This document shows, piece by piece, positions 9,078-18,074 of a stretch of 64,000 bases of DNA. Each line of letters opens with the position of its first letter. The first letter of the stretch is position 1. The notes under the pieces are model-generated. The model did not search any database. It was not told the origin of the DNA and saw only the letters and a list, made by a program, of their open reading frames with translations. A program made the position numbers and the translations under genes. The stretch is from an uncultured Alphaproteobacteria bacterium (GTDB taxonomy: Bacteria > Pseudomonadota > Alphaproteobacteria > HIMB59), in the NCBI GenBank assembly GCA_902611415.1, contig CACLZM010000003.1, positions 1 through 64,000 on the forward strand. The letters are read 5' to 3'.

Positions 9078-9807
9078 TATAAAACTTACAATTGAATATC
9101 ATGGTTTACCTTATTGTGGTTGGCAATATCAAAAAAATGAGAAAACTGTGCAAGGTGAAATAGAAAAAGCAATATTTAAATTTTCTGGTGAAAAAAAAAC
9201 TATTCAAGGTGCTGGAAGAACAGATGCTGGTGTTCATGCTATTGGACAATGTGCCAATTTTGATTTAGAAAAAAAATTTGATGACTATCAAATTCTAAGC
9301 GGAATTAATTTTCACCTTGGGACCGAAAAGATAAGAGTTACTAAAGTTGAAAGTGTTGATAATGAATTTAGTGCTCGTTTTACTGCTAAAAATAAAATTT
9401 ATAATTATCAAGTTTTTAATAGTCTAGCCCCGTCAGTTATTGAGGATGATTTTAGTATACACATTCGTCAACCTTTAGATTTAGAGGCTATGCAAGATGC
9501 AATTAAGCTGTTTATCGGTAAACATGATTTTTCTTCGTTTAGAGCACATGGTTGTCAAGCAAACAAACCACTTAGAACTATTGATGAGGCATCAATTGAT
9601 ATAAAAGGTAATAAAATTATTTTTGTATTCAAGGCACAGTCCTTCCTTTATCAACAGATTAGAATAATGGTTGGGTCTTTATTGGAAGTTGGATTGAAAA
9701 ATAAAAATATTAATTGGATAAGTGAATTAATTGAAGCTAAGGATAGAAGCTTAGCAGGACCAACGGTCCCTTCAAAAGGCTTGATTTTAAAGGAGATATC
9801 TTATTAA
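9070..9807 (+). CDS. truA: tRNA pseudouridine(38-40) synthase
   Basis: Modifies uridines 38-40 in the anticodon arm of many tRNAs. The 245-residue protein has the family block IQGAGRTDAGVHAIGQ with catalytic Asp52, HDFSSFRAHGCQANKPLRTI, and the C-terminal FLYQQIRIMVGSLLEVG. Third gene of the def-fmt-truA run, each overlapping or touching the next. Its last codons contain the Shine-Dalgarno AAGGAG of the following glycosyltransferase gene, and its TAA stop (9805-9807) shares one base with the proposed ATT start of that gene. Confidence 0.95.
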   Translation: MTNIKLTIEYHGLPYCGWQYQKNEKTVQGEIEKAIFKFSGEKKTIQGAGRTDAGVHAIGQCANFDLEKKFDDYQILSGINFHLGTEKIRVTKVESVDNEFSARFTAKNKIYNYQVFNSLAPSVIEDDFSIHIRQPLDLEAMQDAIKLFIGKHDFSSFRAHGCQANKPLRTIDEASIDIKGNKIIFVFKAQSFLYQQIRIMVGSLLEVGLKNKNINWISELIEAKDRSLAGPTVPSKGLILKEISY

Positions 9808-10852
9808 CATTCTAATTTACACACAATGTTTTGCCCCAAAAGTAGGCGGTATTGAGTCTGTAATGACAAATATAGCTCAACATGCATTTAACACGCAAAA
9901 TAAAGTAACAGTTCTGTCTGATGGATCTAAACTGTTTTCTTCAGATTTTGATAGTAAATGTAATTTTGATATTCACAGATTTGATCAAATCAAGTTTCTT
10001 AGAAAAAGAATTAAATCAAGTTTTGCTCTGAATTTTTTAAATAAAAATAAAATTGATATTATTTTTTTTGATAGTTGGAAATCACTAGAGCTATTTAATT
10101 ATAATACAGATGTTAAAAAAATTTGTTTAGCTCATGGAAATGAAATACTAGAATTAAGAAATAAACATAGAATTTTAAATTCTTTAAATAAAGCAGATTT
10201 AATAATCTATAATTCTCAATTTACTAAAAATAAAACATTTAAAAATTTTAAAAATTTAAAAAAATTAAATCATAAAATAATATATCCAGCTTTTATAAAG
10301 AAAATTTCTAAAAATAAAAATAATAAAAAAAAATATGATTTATGTACTGTAGCTAGACTAGAATATAGAAAGGGGCACCATTTAGTATTTGAAGCAATGT
10401 CTATATTAAGAAATGAATATAAAATTATACTTAAATATGCCATTCTTGGAGATGGACCAGAATTATCAAGATTAAAGGATTTAGTTTTGAAATTCTCACT
10501 ACAAAGGCAGGTAGATTTCATACACCACGATGTCTCAAGTGAAAAAATTTTTAAGAATTCTTTTGTCCATATAATGCCAACTATAACCACTCCTGAAAGT
10601 ATTGAGGGCTTTGGAATATCTAATGTTGAAGCAGCTTCTTATGGATTACCTTGCATAGTCAGTAATAGTGCAGGAACTCCAGAGTCAATAGGTAATAATG
10701 GTATAATTGTAAAAGAAAATAATTCCAAACAACTTGTCAAAGCAATTATTGATATTTTCAAAAAGTATAAAAGTTTTAGTAAAAAAAGTTACGTATTTGC
10801 TAACAATTTTGAGTCAAGAAAAAAAATAAAAGAGTATTTAAATGCTATCTAA
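9803..10852 (+). CDS. GT4-family glycosyltransferase, proposed ATT start
   Basis: A GT-B glycosyltransferase of about 349 residues. The C-terminal half has the group 1 signatures CTVARLEYRKGHH, AILGDGPELSRLK, and the nucleotide-sugar motif ESIEGFGISNVEAASYG with two acidic residues. The ATG at 9863 would remove the conserved first strand and Gly-rich loop. Reading upstream in frame gives NILIYTQCFAPKVGGIESV, the classic GT4 N-terminus, and the frame is closed by a stop at 9788. No ATG, GTG or TTG lies there; ATT at 9803 is 7 bases after AGGAG (9791-9795). Probably acts on a cell-surface glycan; donor and acceptor are unknown. It overlaps the convergent peroxiredoxin gene by 15 bases. Confidence 0.8.
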   Translation: MNILIYTQCFAPKVGGIESVMTNIAQHAFNTQNKVTVLSDGSKLFSSDFDSKCNFDIHRFDQIKFLRKRIKSSFALNFLNKNKIDIIFFDSWKSLELFNYNTDVKKICLAHGNEILELRNKHRILNSLNKADLIIYNSQFTKNKTFKNFKNLKKLNHKIIYPAFIKKISKNKNNKKKYDLCTVARLEYRKGHHLVFEAMSILRNEYKIILKYAILGDGPELSRLKDLVLKFSLQRQVDFIHHDVSSEKIFKNSFVHIMPTITTPESIEGFGISNVEAASYGLPCIVSNSAGTPESIGNNGIIVKENNSKQLVKAIIDIFKKYKSFSKKSYVFANNFESRKKIKEYLNAI

Positions 10853-11314
10853 AATAGCCTCATAGCTTGTCTCTTTTAACTCACCTGGATTATCACAAAT
10901 TAATTTTTCAACTTTAAGATTATTAATTATGATAATTGAACGAATAAGTCTTTGACCCATAAAGCTTTTTTCATGATTTCTAATTAATTGAGAAGATAAT
11001 AAAAATTCATTATTTCCATCTGATAAAAATAAAATTTCTGATTCACCTAACTCTTTTCTCCATAAATCAAGAACGTAAGGATCATTAGTGGTCATGCAAC
11101 AAATTTGGTCAATTTGCTTTTCAGACATCAACTTTTTTGCACCTTTAATAAATGGAGGAAGATGTTGTATATGACATGTTGAAGTGAATGCTCCTGGGAC
11201 ACAAATTATCATTACCCTTTTCAATTTGAAGTTGTCGTGTAATCCAAAATTTTTTGTACCATCTGCCGAAACAGATCTTAAAGTAATATCAGGAATTAAA
11301 TCTCCTTCTTTCAA
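10838..11314 (-). CDS. Peroxiredoxin 5 (atypical 2-Cys) family
   Basis: A 158-residue thiol peroxidase of the Prx5 group: the active-site stretch VPGAFTSTCHIQHLPPF places the peroxidatic cysteine at residue 47, and the C-terminal half carries the thioredoxin-fold strands. Such enzymes reduce hydrogen peroxide and alkyl hydroperoxides with glutathione, glutaredoxin or thioredoxin. Other cysteines (the CC pair after QI, and one in KLICDNPG) might resolve the sulfenic acid but this cannot be decided. It sits downstream of dapE on the same strand with a 4-base overlap, so it may be in the dap operon. Confidence 0.82.
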   Translation of the reverse strand: MKEGDLIPDITLRSVSADGTKNFGLHDNFKLKRVMIICVPGAFTSTCHIQHLPPFIKGAKKLMSEKQIDQICCMTTNDPYVLDLWRKELGESEILFLSDGNNEFLLSSQLIRNHEKSFMGQRLIRSIIIINNLKVEKLICDNPGELKETSYEAILDSI

Positions 11315-12474
11315 TTATCAAAAAAGTTTTCTAAAGTTTTATAGTAAATTTGTTCAGTCGTTTTCAGATCCTCTATAGAAACACACTCATTAACTTTGTG
11401 CAGGGTTTTGTTAATCGTTCCAAATTCGAAGACAGGACAGACCTCTTGCATAAATCTAGCATCAGATGTTCCACCTCCAGTATCTTGGCTAGCTTCTAAT
11501 CCCGTAACATCTTTAATTGCTTTAATACAATGTTTTGTAAATGGATTATCAAAAGATTGGAAAGGCATACCTCTAAAAGTTAATTTCAATTTGTACGTAC
11601 AATTATTTTCAGAGCAAATCTTAGTCAAGTGTTCATCAAAATAGTTTTGTATTTTTTCTTGATCCCAGTTGTCATTAAAGCGCATATCACCAACAGTAAT
11701 CAATTTTTCAGGTATTACATTCTTTGCCTTGTTATTTAAATTGATCTGAGTAAATTGCAGAGTGGATGGTTCAAAGTATTCTGCACCATCATCAAGTTTT
11801 TGATCATCAAAAAATGAGATAACCTTAGACATACAATGTAGAGGGTTTTGAGCTAGTTGAGGATAAGCAGCATGCCCCTGCTTTCCAATAATTTCGACTT
11901 GAACATCAACAGCTCCTTTTCTTCCAACTTTGATCTGATCACCGATTATTTTCTCAGATGATGACTCAGTTGCTATTGACCCGTCTATTCTTATACTATT
12001 TTCTTTCAACCATTTTACGACTTTCTTTACACCATTTACGGAGTCTGCTTCTTCATCTCCAGTTATGATAAAACTTATTGTGCCATTAAAATCTTTATTT
12101 TCTTTAATGAATTTAAAGACACTTACCATACTAGCTGCCGTACACCCTTTCATATCCTCTGATCCACGACCATAAAGATATCCGTCTTTTATTGTCGGTT
12201 CAAAAGGTGGTGTGTCCCAATCCTCTAAGTTACCAGGAGGCACAACATCAACATGACATAAAAAATTAAAATGTTTTCCATTAGTATTAGCTGGCCCATA
12301 TGTAGCCATAATATTAATTACTTCGTAACTCCCATCTCCGTCAAAGTTTAGTTGCTTTGTTGTAAAACCATTTTCTTCAAATATTCCCAATAAAAAATCA
12401 AAAATATCTTGTTTTGCCGGTGTAACGGAGTCAAAAGATATTAATTTTTTTGATAGTTCTATTGTGTCTAACAT
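11311..12474 (-). CDS. dapE: Succinyl-diaminopimelate desuccinylase
   Basis: Releases succinate from N-succinyl-LL-diaminopimelate in the succinylase branch of lysine and peptidoglycan precursor synthesis. In 387 residues the M20 di-zinc metallopeptidase motifs are intact: FLCHVDVVPPG (His74, Asp76), GRGSEDMKG (Asp107), ITGDEEAD (Glu141/142), and a C-terminal zinc histidine in NKTLHKVNE. Its start lies one base after the dapD stop, so the two consecutive succinylase-pathway genes are co-transcribed. Confidence 0.93.
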   Translation of the reverse strand: MLDTIELSKKLISFDSVTPAKQDIFDFLLGIFEENGFTTKQLNFDGDGSYEVINIMATYGPANTNGKHFNFLCHVDVVPPGNLEDWDTPPFEPTIKDGYLYGRGSEDMKGCTAASMVSVFKFIKENKDFNGTISFIITGDEEADSVNGVKKVVKWLKENSIRIDGSIATESSSEKIIGDQIKVGRKGAVDVQVEIIGKQGHAAYPQLAQNPLHCMSKVISFFDDQKLDDGAEYFEPSTLQFTQINLNNKAKNVIPEKLITVGDMRFNDNWDQEKIQNYFDEHLTKICSENNCTYKLKLTFRGMPFQSFDNPFTKHCIKAIKDVTGLEASQDTGGGTSDARFMQEVCPVFEFGTINKTLHKVNECVSIEDLKTTEQIYYKTLENFFDN

Positions 12475-12475
12475 T

Positions 12476-13306
12476 TTAGTCTCTTAATAATTCATTAACG
12501 GAGGTTTTTGAACGAGTTTTTTCATCAACCGTTTTCACAATCACAACACAGTATAAGGATGCATCACCTTTAGAGCTTGGAAGACTTCCTGGAACAACAA
12601 CAGAATATGGAGGGACTTTTCCCGTAAAAATTTCTTTTGTTTCACGGTTATAAATTTTTGTTGAAGCTCCAATAAATACTCCCATCGATAATACTGACCC
12701 TTCTCCAACTATTACACCTTCCGCAACTTCTGACCTTGCACCAATAAAACAATTATCCTCTATTATAACTGGATTTGCCTGCAAAGGTTCTAAGACTCCT
12801 CCTATACCTGCGCCCCCAGAGATATGACAGTTTTTTCCTACTTGAGCACAAGATCCAACCGTAGCCCAAGTATCAACCATTGTTCCTTCATCTACATATG
12901 CACCCAAATTAATAAAGCAAGGCATAAGCACCGCACTTTTTGCAATAAATGCTGACCTTCTTACAACACAGTTTGGGACAGCTCTAAAACCAGCTGATTG
13001 AAAATTTTCTGATTTCCAATCTTGGAATTTTGAGGGAACTTTATCCCACCATGAAGTAGACCCGTCTTTTACACTCGGACCGCCAGTTATTATTTCCATA
13101 TCTTGAATTCTAAAACTTAAAAGAATTGCTTTTTTAAGCCATTGATTTACATGCCAATCATTTTCTTTTTTTTCGCATACTCGAAGCTTTCCTTCATCTA
13201 ATAAGTTAAGAACACTCTCAACATTTTTTTTTGCTTCAATATCCTCAACAAAGTTAATCTGATCTTTTTGATCCCATAATTTCTCAATTATATCTTGATG
13301 GCTCAT
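12476..13306 (-). CDS. dapD: Tetrahydrodipicolinate N-succinyltransferase
   Basis: Transfers succinyl from succinyl-CoA to tetrahydrodipicolinate. The 276-residue length matches the family. An N-terminal helical domain is followed by a left-handed beta-helix of hexapeptide repeats, seen in [39 protein letters not shown] and [20 protein letters not shown]. The trimeric enzyme works in the cytosol directly ahead of DapE. It is 7 bases downstream of the HAD nucleotidase gene, as in other alphaproteobacteria. Confidence 0.95.
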   Translation of the reverse strand: MSHQDIIEKLWDQKDQINFVEDIEAKKNVESVLNLLDEGKLRVCEKKENDWHVNQWLKKAILLSFRIQDMEIITGGPSVKDGSTSWWDKVPSKFQDWKSENFQSAGFRAVPNCVVRRSAFIAKSAVLMPCFINLGAYVDEGTMVDTWATVGSCAQVGKNCHISGGAGIGGVLEPLQANPVIIEDNCFIGARSEVAEGVIVGEGSVLSMGVFIGASTKIYNRETKEIFTGKVPPYSVVVPGSLPSSKGDASLYCVVIVKTVDEKTRSKTSVNELLRD

Positions 13307-13313
13307 AATACTC

Positions 13314-13997
13314 TTATATCACGTTTTTTAAGAATTTTTCCAAATCATCAGTAACGTGTGATATGTAGCCTTTTTCATCAATAATTTTTTGAATATCTCC
13401 TTGCTGATTGACATCCTTATTTAGGTTGTATTCAAGGTTATTCGTTACCCAAACTGTCTGCCAACCCATTTTATGTGGCTCTTTCAAATTAATATGAAGA
13501 TCCTCAAACATAGCTGTTGAACTATTATCTAAATTGAATTTATTTTGGAATGAGTCGTAAACTTCTTTGTGAGGTTTTGGCATGTAATCGCTCTCAGAAA
13601 TGTCAAAACATCCATCAAAAATATTAGTCATATGAAGTTTTTCTAAAACTTTTTCTACATGTTCAAAGTTAGCATTTGTAAAAATATACTTTTTTCCGTT
13701 TAAGCTTTTTAATATTTCCGCAAGAGATGTATTTGGTTGAACTACTTCATAATTAATTTGATGAACATAGTCCAAATATTCATTAGGATTTACTTGATGT
13801 TCAATCATAAGACCTCTGAGTGTTGTTCCATATTGATGATAATATTTAGACCTCAGAGCTTGAGCATCTCCAGAATTTAAATTTAACTTTTCCTCAATAA
13901 ATTTGCCCATGAGTATGTGTACTTTATCAAACAAACCACACTCCGCTTTATAAAGTGTATTGTCTAAGTCAAAAACCCAATTTGTTATATTGTTCAT
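13314..13997 (-). CDS. HAD-superfamily pyrimidine 5'-nucleotidase
   Basis: A 227-residue HAD hydrolase. Motif [11 protein letters not shown] holds the nucleophile Asp10 and general acid Asp12, motif II is YIFTNAN, and the late acidic motif is [11 protein letters not shown]. The [17 protein letters not shown] segment is typical of the pyrimidine 5'-nucleotidase (SDT1-like) branch, which is regularly found beside dapD in alphaproteobacteria. The likely reaction is dephosphorylation of UMP/CMP-type nucleotides; the exact substrate is inferred. Confidence 0.83.
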   Translation of the reverse strand: MNNITNWVFDLDNTLYKAECGLFDKVHILMGKFIEEKLNLNSGDAQALRSKYYHQYGTTLRGLMIEHQVNPNEYLDYVHQINYEVVQPNTSLAEILKSLNGKKYIFTNANFEHVEKVLEKLHMTNIFDGCFDISESDYMPKPHKEVYDSFQNKFNLDNSSTAMFEDLHINLKEPHKMGWQTVWVTNNLEYNLNKDVNQQGDIQKIIDEKGYISHVTDDLEKFLKNVI

Positions 13998-14040
13998 AAG
14001 CGTGTTAAACTAAAGTTTATTATATAAAAGCCAAGAAGAT

Positions 14041-14616
14041 TTATAAAAATTCAAAAATTTTTTTTTGAATTTCAAATATGTTTTCATTTGTTTTTGAACT
14101 TACAATGTAGTTTTCAAATTCAGTATTTAAATTGTCTAAAAAAGCTGATTTTTCTTTCACTTTTTTGTCACTTTTTGTATAGCAAATAATAATTTTTTGT
14201 TTTATTTGTTTCATCGAGTCAATCATCTCTATATCTATTTTCTTTGGCCCCAATGAATTATCAATTAATACAAATATTTTCTTTAAATTTTCACGTGATG
14301 TTAAATATTGAGAGACAAGATCTGATATCTGAAATGCCTCCTTATGAGATATTTTTGCAAATCCATACCCAGGAAGATCAACAACCATCATTGAGTCCCC
14401 GTGATTAAAAAAATTAATTTGTCTTGTTTTACCAGGGGTATTGGAAATATGTGCCAGTTTTTTCATAAAAACTGCATTGATTAAACTAGATTTTCCAACA
14501 TTTGACCTACCTATGAAAGCTATTTCAGGAAAACTTACATTAGGATATTGACGAGGTTGTGTAGCGCTTAGTAAAAACTTAGTTTGTTTTTTGAAATAAT
14601 TTGAGACAAGGCTCAT
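14041..14616 (-). CDS. engB: Ribosome biogenesis GTPase YsxC/EngB
   Basis: A 191-residue TRAFAC-class GTPase needed for assembly of the large ribosomal subunit. G-motifs are visible: G1 GRSNVGKSSLINA (about 36-48), G2 threonine in TPGKTRQINFF, G3 DLPGYGFAK, G4 TKSDKK. Its start overlaps the yidC stop by one base. In many alphaproteobacteria argB follows engB; here the HAD nucleotidase gene follows instead. Confidence 0.93.
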   Translation of the reverse strand: MSLVSNYFKKQTKFLLSATQPRQYPNVSFPEIAFIGRSNVGKSSLINAVFMKKLAHISNTPGKTRQINFFNHGDSMMVVDLPGYGFAKISHKEAFQISDLVSQYLTSRENLKKIFVLIDNSLGPKKIDIEMIDSMKQIKQKIIICYTKSDKKVKEKSAFLDNLNTEFENYIVSSKTNENIFEIQKKIFEFL

Positions 14617-16304
14617 TAACTCTTCATAATTTTTCTTTGTATGATGTATTGTTGAGCCATTGATAAAACATTGTTAGTTGTCCAATAAATAACTAGCCCT
14701 GCTGCGAAGCCACCTAAAATGAAAGTAAATACTATTGGCAATAAACCAAAAATTTTGGCCTGCATTTTATCTACCGGAGCTGGGTTCAATTTAAATTGAA
14801 TATACATCGAAATACCCATTAAGATTGGCCAAATTCCAACATTTAGAATTTGCAAAATACCTGGAACATTCCATTCCACAAATCCAAAAAGAGTAAGAGC
14901 ACCTAAAGGGTCAGGTGCAGAGAGATCGTGCACCCATCCTATAAAAGGTGCATGTCTCATTTCAATAGTTACAAATAAAACTTTATACAAGGCAAAGAAT
15001 ACTGGTATCTGTAAAAGTATCGGCAAACAACCAGCTATAGGATTTGCCTTTTCTCTTTTATATAAAGCCATCATTTCTTTCTGCATTCCAGCTCTATCAT
15101 CTCCGTATTGTTCCTTAAGTCTTTGCATCTCAGGAGCTAGTTTTTTCATTTTTGCCATTGATTTAAACGATTGTTGAGCAAGTGGAAAAAAACAAATTCT
15201 CATCAAAACTGTAAACAGAATTATTGACCAACCAAAGTTTCCTACATATCCGTATATAAATTCTAAAACATTAAAAATAGGTTTTGTTAAAAAATAAAAC
15301 CAACCAAAATCTACAGAGCGATCAAACCCGTCAAAACCATATTCTTCCATATATTTGTCGATAATATTTACAATTTTTGGCCCTGCAAAAATTTTAAAAT
15401 TATGGGAGATACTCGCATTATTTGAAACAGCTATTCTTTCCCCGACAATATCAGTTTGAAAATTATCTATATTATCAACAAAGCTGTAACTATATGTCTG
15501 CTGAACAGGCTCGTTTTGGTTAGGGATTATCGCAGTCTGCCAATACTTATCTGTCATCCCGATCCATCCTCCAACAGAAGAATGTTTAATTTTTTTATCG
15601 TCTTTTAAATCGTCATAATCATATTCTTCCAATACCCCATCAGTGATTGACAGAGGACCCTCATGAAGGATAAAGAAATTTTGCATTTCTGGAATTCCTT
15701 GTCTTTTGGATAATCCGTAGGGATATAGGTCAAAAGAAAGACCTGAATTATTTATAACCCTTTGATCAACGCTAAATAAATAGTTTTCATCAAGAGTTAT
15801 GATCTTTTCAAAAGTAATATTTTGATCACTAGTCCAAGTCAGTTTTACTGGTTCATTAACACTAATAGTGTTTTTATCAGCAATCCAAATACTAGAACTA
15901 TTAGGTAACTCAATTGTGCTATCTGAGCTTACCCAACCTGTATCTAAATAATAGGCATTATCAGACCCTAAAGGATTCAAAAATTCAATTAAGTCAGATG
16001 TTGGATCTAATGTCTCCTTGAATTCTTCTAAGATTAGATCATCAATTACTGCTCCATTTAAATTAATAGAGCCTTTAATTTTAGAGTTATCAAAGTTCAC
16101 TCTTCCTGACTGAATTATTACATCACTTCTATCAGCTAAAATAGTAGAAGAGGATTTTTGAATACTGAGATCAACAAGACTTTCATCGTTTGTTTGTTCT
16201 TCAGTCATTGGCGTTCTCTCTGGTTGAGGCACTAGTAACTGAAAACCAAAAATAATTGCCATTGAAATAATAATAGCTAGGAATAAGTTCTTTTGATTTT
16301 CCAT
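14616..16304 (-). CDS. yidC: Membrane protein insertase YidC
   Basis: Inserts and folds inner-membrane proteins, alone or with SecYEG. The 562-residue protein has the Gram-negative layout: an N-terminal membrane segment (about residues 7-25), a large periplasmic beta-sandwich domain to about residue 330, then the conserved five-helix insertase core beginning FLTKPIFNVLEFIYGYVGNF with the positively charged cytoplasmic hairpin MAKMKKLAPEMQRLKEQYGDD. The C-terminus is Lys/Arg-containing. It follows yidD by one base within the rpmH-rnpA-yidD-yidC operon. Confidence 0.95.
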   Translation of the reverse strand: MENQKNLFLAIIISMAIIFGFQLLVPQPERTPMTEEQTNDESLVDLSIQKSSSTILADRSDVIIQSGRVNFDNSKIKGSINLNGAVIDDLILEEFKETLDPTSDLIEFLNPLGSDNAYYLDTGWVSSDSTIELPNSSSIWIADKNTISVNEPVKLTWTSDQNITFEKIITLDENYLFSVDQRVINNSGLSFDLYPYGLSKRQGIPEMQNFFILHEGPLSITDGVLEEYDYDDLKDDKKIKHSSVGGWIGMTDKYWQTAIIPNQNEPVQQTYSYSFVDNIDNFQTDIVGERIAVSNNASISHNFKIFAGPKIVNIIDKYMEEYGFDGFDRSVDFGWFYFLTKPIFNVLEFIYGYVGNFGWSIILFTVLMRICFFPLAQQSFKSMAKMKKLAPEMQRLKEQYGDDRAGMQKEMMALYKREKANPIAGCLPILLQIPVFFALYKVLFVTIEMRHAPFIGWVHDLSAPDPLGALTLFGFVEWNVPGILQILNVGIWPILMGISMYIQFKLNPAPVDKMQAKIFGLLPIVFTFILGGFAAGLVIYWTTNNVLSMAQQYIIQRKIMKS

Positions 16305-16305
16305 A

Positions 16306-16542
16306 TTATTTTTTTATTGGGTCGTAACCAGACGAACCTAAGGGATTACATTTTAGAATTCTAACCATTCCCATTGTTATTCCTTTTAAAACACCAAATT
16401 CTTGAATAGCTTCAATTGTATAGTCAGAGCATGTTGGAAGATGTCTGCAAGTTTTTGGTAACATAGGTGATATGAATAATTGATAGAATTTAATCGGTAC
16501 AATAAAAGTTATTTTCCAAAAATTTTTAATATTATTTTTCAT
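16306..16542 (-). CDS. yidD: Membrane protein insertion efficiency factor YidD
   Basis: A 78-residue YidD homolog: a short amphipathic N-terminus, the signature FYQLFISPMLPKTCRHLPTCSDYTIEAIQEFG with two of the conserved cysteines, and a third cysteine in ILKCNPLGSSGYDP. It associates with the inner membrane and assists YidC- and Sec-dependent insertion. It overlaps rnpA by 11 bases and is followed directly by yidC. Confidence 0.93.
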   Translation of the reverse strand: MKNNIKNFWKITFIVPIKFYQLFISPMLPKTCRHLPTCSDYTIEAIQEFGVLKGITMGMVRILKCNPLGSSGYDPIKK

Positions 16543-16861
16543 GAGATAAGAACTTTTCTATATCTTGTTTTAAATCAATAAAAGGTACTTTCAAAACTGT
16601 TTTTTTGAGTATTATTACAAATTTGACTTGATTTAATGTATTGATAAGACTGCATGTTCGAATTGCCTCTCTAGCCCTTCTTTTAGCCCTATTTCTTTCA
16701 ACTGCATTACCAAGCTTTTTACTAGCTATAATACCAACTAGAAAAGTTTCTAAATCTGCATCATGAAGAATATAGCCATTAAAACTTGAACTTTTAAAGT
16801 AGTTCCCTTTGTTTCTGATTTGAGAAAATTGGGAAGATTTTTTTAGTGTAGGAAGTCTCAA
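16532..16861 (-). CDS. rnpA: Ribonuclease P protein component
   Basis: The protein subunit of RNase P, which helps the catalytic RNA trim tRNA 5' leaders. The 109-residue protein has the defining basic RNR motif in KLGNAVERNRAKRRAREAIR and the FLVGIIASKK strand before it. The start is TTG at 16861, just 3 bases after the rpmH stop; no ATG precedes the conserved N-terminal FSQIRNKG. Second gene of the rpmH operon. Confidence 0.92.
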   Translation of the reverse strand: MRLPTLKKSSQFSQIRNKGNYFKSSSFNGYILHDADLETFLVGIIASKKLGNAVERNRAKRRAREAIRTCSLINTLNQVKFVIILKKTVLKVPFIDLKQDIEKFLSHEK

Positions 16862-16864
16862 AAA

Positions 16865-16999
16865 TTAAGCAGATAGTCTAGATCGACCTTTAGCTCTTCT
16901 AGCATTAATGACTTTACGACCGCCAACAGTTGACATTCTAGAACGAAATCCATGCCTTCTTTTTCTGACTAATTGACTTGGTTGATATGTTCTTTTCAT
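16865..16999 (-). CDS. rpmH: Ribosomal protein L34
   Basis: A 44-residue basic protein that reads [18 protein letters not shown] at the N-terminus and ends [12 protein letters not shown], unmistakably bacterial L34 of the large ribosomal subunit. It is the first gene of the rpmH-rnpA-yidD-yidC-engB run. Its promoter must lie in the 73-bp gap to panC, which is transcribed the other way. No dnaA gene adjoins it, unlike in gammaproteobacteria and Firmicutes. Confidence 0.97.
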   Translation of the reverse strand: MKRTYQPSQLVRKRRHGFRSRMSTVGGRKVINARRAKGRSRLSA

Positions 17000-17072
17000 T
17001 GCTAATACACCTAAAAAATTGGTTCCTACATTTAACAATTATTGATATGAAGTCAATAAATAAAAACAAATT

Positions 17073-17903
17073 ATGTTGATAATTAAAGACATTTCTAATT
17101 TACAGTCATATTTGACTGCTTATCAAAATCGAAAATACTCAATTGGTTTTGTTCCTACTATGGGCGCCCTTCATAAGGGACATGGAGAACTAATCAAAAG
17201 ATCAAAAAATGATAATCACAAAACTATTGTAAGTATTTTTGTAAATGAAAAACAATTTAACAGTAAAGAAGATTTTAATTCATATCCAAGGAATAAGGGC
17301 CTTGATTATGATTTTTGCTCTGAAAACGACGTAGATCTATTATTTGAACCATCAGCAGAAGAAATTTATAACAAAGATGAAACTATTTTAAAAAATACTA
17401 ACTATAATAATATCCTTTGTGATAAATTTAGAAAAGGACACTTTGATGGTGTAATCACTGTACTAAATAAATTTTTTTCAATTGTTAAAAGTAACAAGGT
17501 TTATTTTGGTGAAAAAGATTTTCAGCAACTCAAGATAATCGAAAAATTTATTCAAGAAAAATATAAATCTTTGGATCTAGTATGTGTTCCGACAATGAGA
17601 AGTAAAGAGGGTATCGCCTATTCATCGAGAAATGAAAAATTAAGTAAAAAACAAATTCAAGATTTTATTGGTCTTCATCAACGAACTGAAAATTTTCTAA
17701 AATCTTTAGAAAAATCATTAGATATTGAAACCGCAAACCAAAAAGCAAAAGATTTCATTGCTAAACAAGATATTGAAAAATTAGACTACTTTGAATTTAG
17801 AAATAATGAGGACCTAAGTTTCAATGGTAAAGTTTCCGAGTCGAGACTTTTTTATGCAATCTATAAAGGCAATGTTAGACTTATTGATAATTTAAAAGTT
17901 TAA
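17073..17903 (+). CDS. panC: Pantothenate synthetase
   Basis: Joins pantoate and beta-alanine with ATP to make pantothenate for coenzyme A. The 276-residue protein has the HIGH-type nucleotide-binding motif VPTMGALHKGH (His34, His37), FVNEKQFNSKEDFNSYPR, and the late motif EGIAYSSRNEKLS corresponding to the KMSKS-like loop. It is divergent from rpmH. No panB lies beside it. It ends three bases before the tRNA-Arg(ACG) gene on the other strand. Confidence 0.92.
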   Translation: MLIIKDISNLQSYLTAYQNRKYSIGFVPTMGALHKGHGELIKRSKNDNHKTIVSIFVNEKQFNSKEDFNSYPRNKGLDYDFCSENDVDLLFEPSAEEIYNKDETILKNTNYNNILCDKFRKGHFDGVITVLNKFFSIVKSNKVYFGEKDFQQLKIIEKFIQEKYKSLDLVCVPTMRSKEGIAYSSRNEKLSKKQIQDFIGLHQRTENFLKSLEKSLDIETANQKAKDFIAKQDIEKLDYFEFRNNEDLSFNGKVSESRLFYAIYKGNVRLIDNLKV

Positions 17904-17905
17904 AT

Positions 17906-17980
17906 TGGCGGTTCTGCAAGGATTCGAACCCTGAATTCTTGATCCGTAGTCAAGTGTGATATCCGTTTCACCACAGAACC
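17906..17980 (-). tRNA. tRNA-Arg (anticodon ACG), CCA encoded
   Basis: Read on the minus strand, a full cloverleaf forms: acceptor GGTTCTG/CAGAACC, D arm GTGA/TCAC, anticodon stem CTTGA/TCAAG around loop CTACGGA (anticodon ACG, read as ICG after deamination), and T arm CAGGG-TTCGAAT-CCTTG. The discriminator is G and CCA is encoded (TGG at 17906-17908 on plus). It decodes CGN arginine codons. Its 5' half (17942-17980) is duplicated exactly at 19401-19439, marking this gene as an integration site. Confidence 0.96.
17942..17980. repeat. attachment-site core repeat, copy 1 (within tRNA-Arg)
   Basis: This 39-bp stretch runs from the anticodon loop to the 5' end of the tRNA-Arg gene and is identical to 19401-19439. 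The flanking bases differ (g/t before, t/a after), so the match ends sharply. Exact duplication of part of a tRNA at a distance of 1459 bp is the hallmark of site-specific integration. Confidence 0.85.
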
Positions 17981-18026
17981 TTAATCAAAGTATATCACCA
18001 TTAATCAATCATTGTACTTAATCCTA

Positions 18027-18053
18027 CGAAACTCATACGGCCTCTATACGGCC
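18027..18053. repeat. Two short TACGGCC-like repeats near the left end of the island
   Basis: Two closely spaced copies of a TACGG(C/C) word (ATACGGCC at 18035-18042 and ATACGGCC at 18046-18053) lie about 60 bp inside the left core repeat, next to the integrase remnant. Related TACGGGC words occur near the right end (19312-19330 and 19506-19513). Short direct repeats beside att cores are typical of recombinase arm-binding sites. Function is inference. Confidence 0.4.
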
Positions 18054-18074
18054 AAATGTTTCAGAAAGGTGAAT

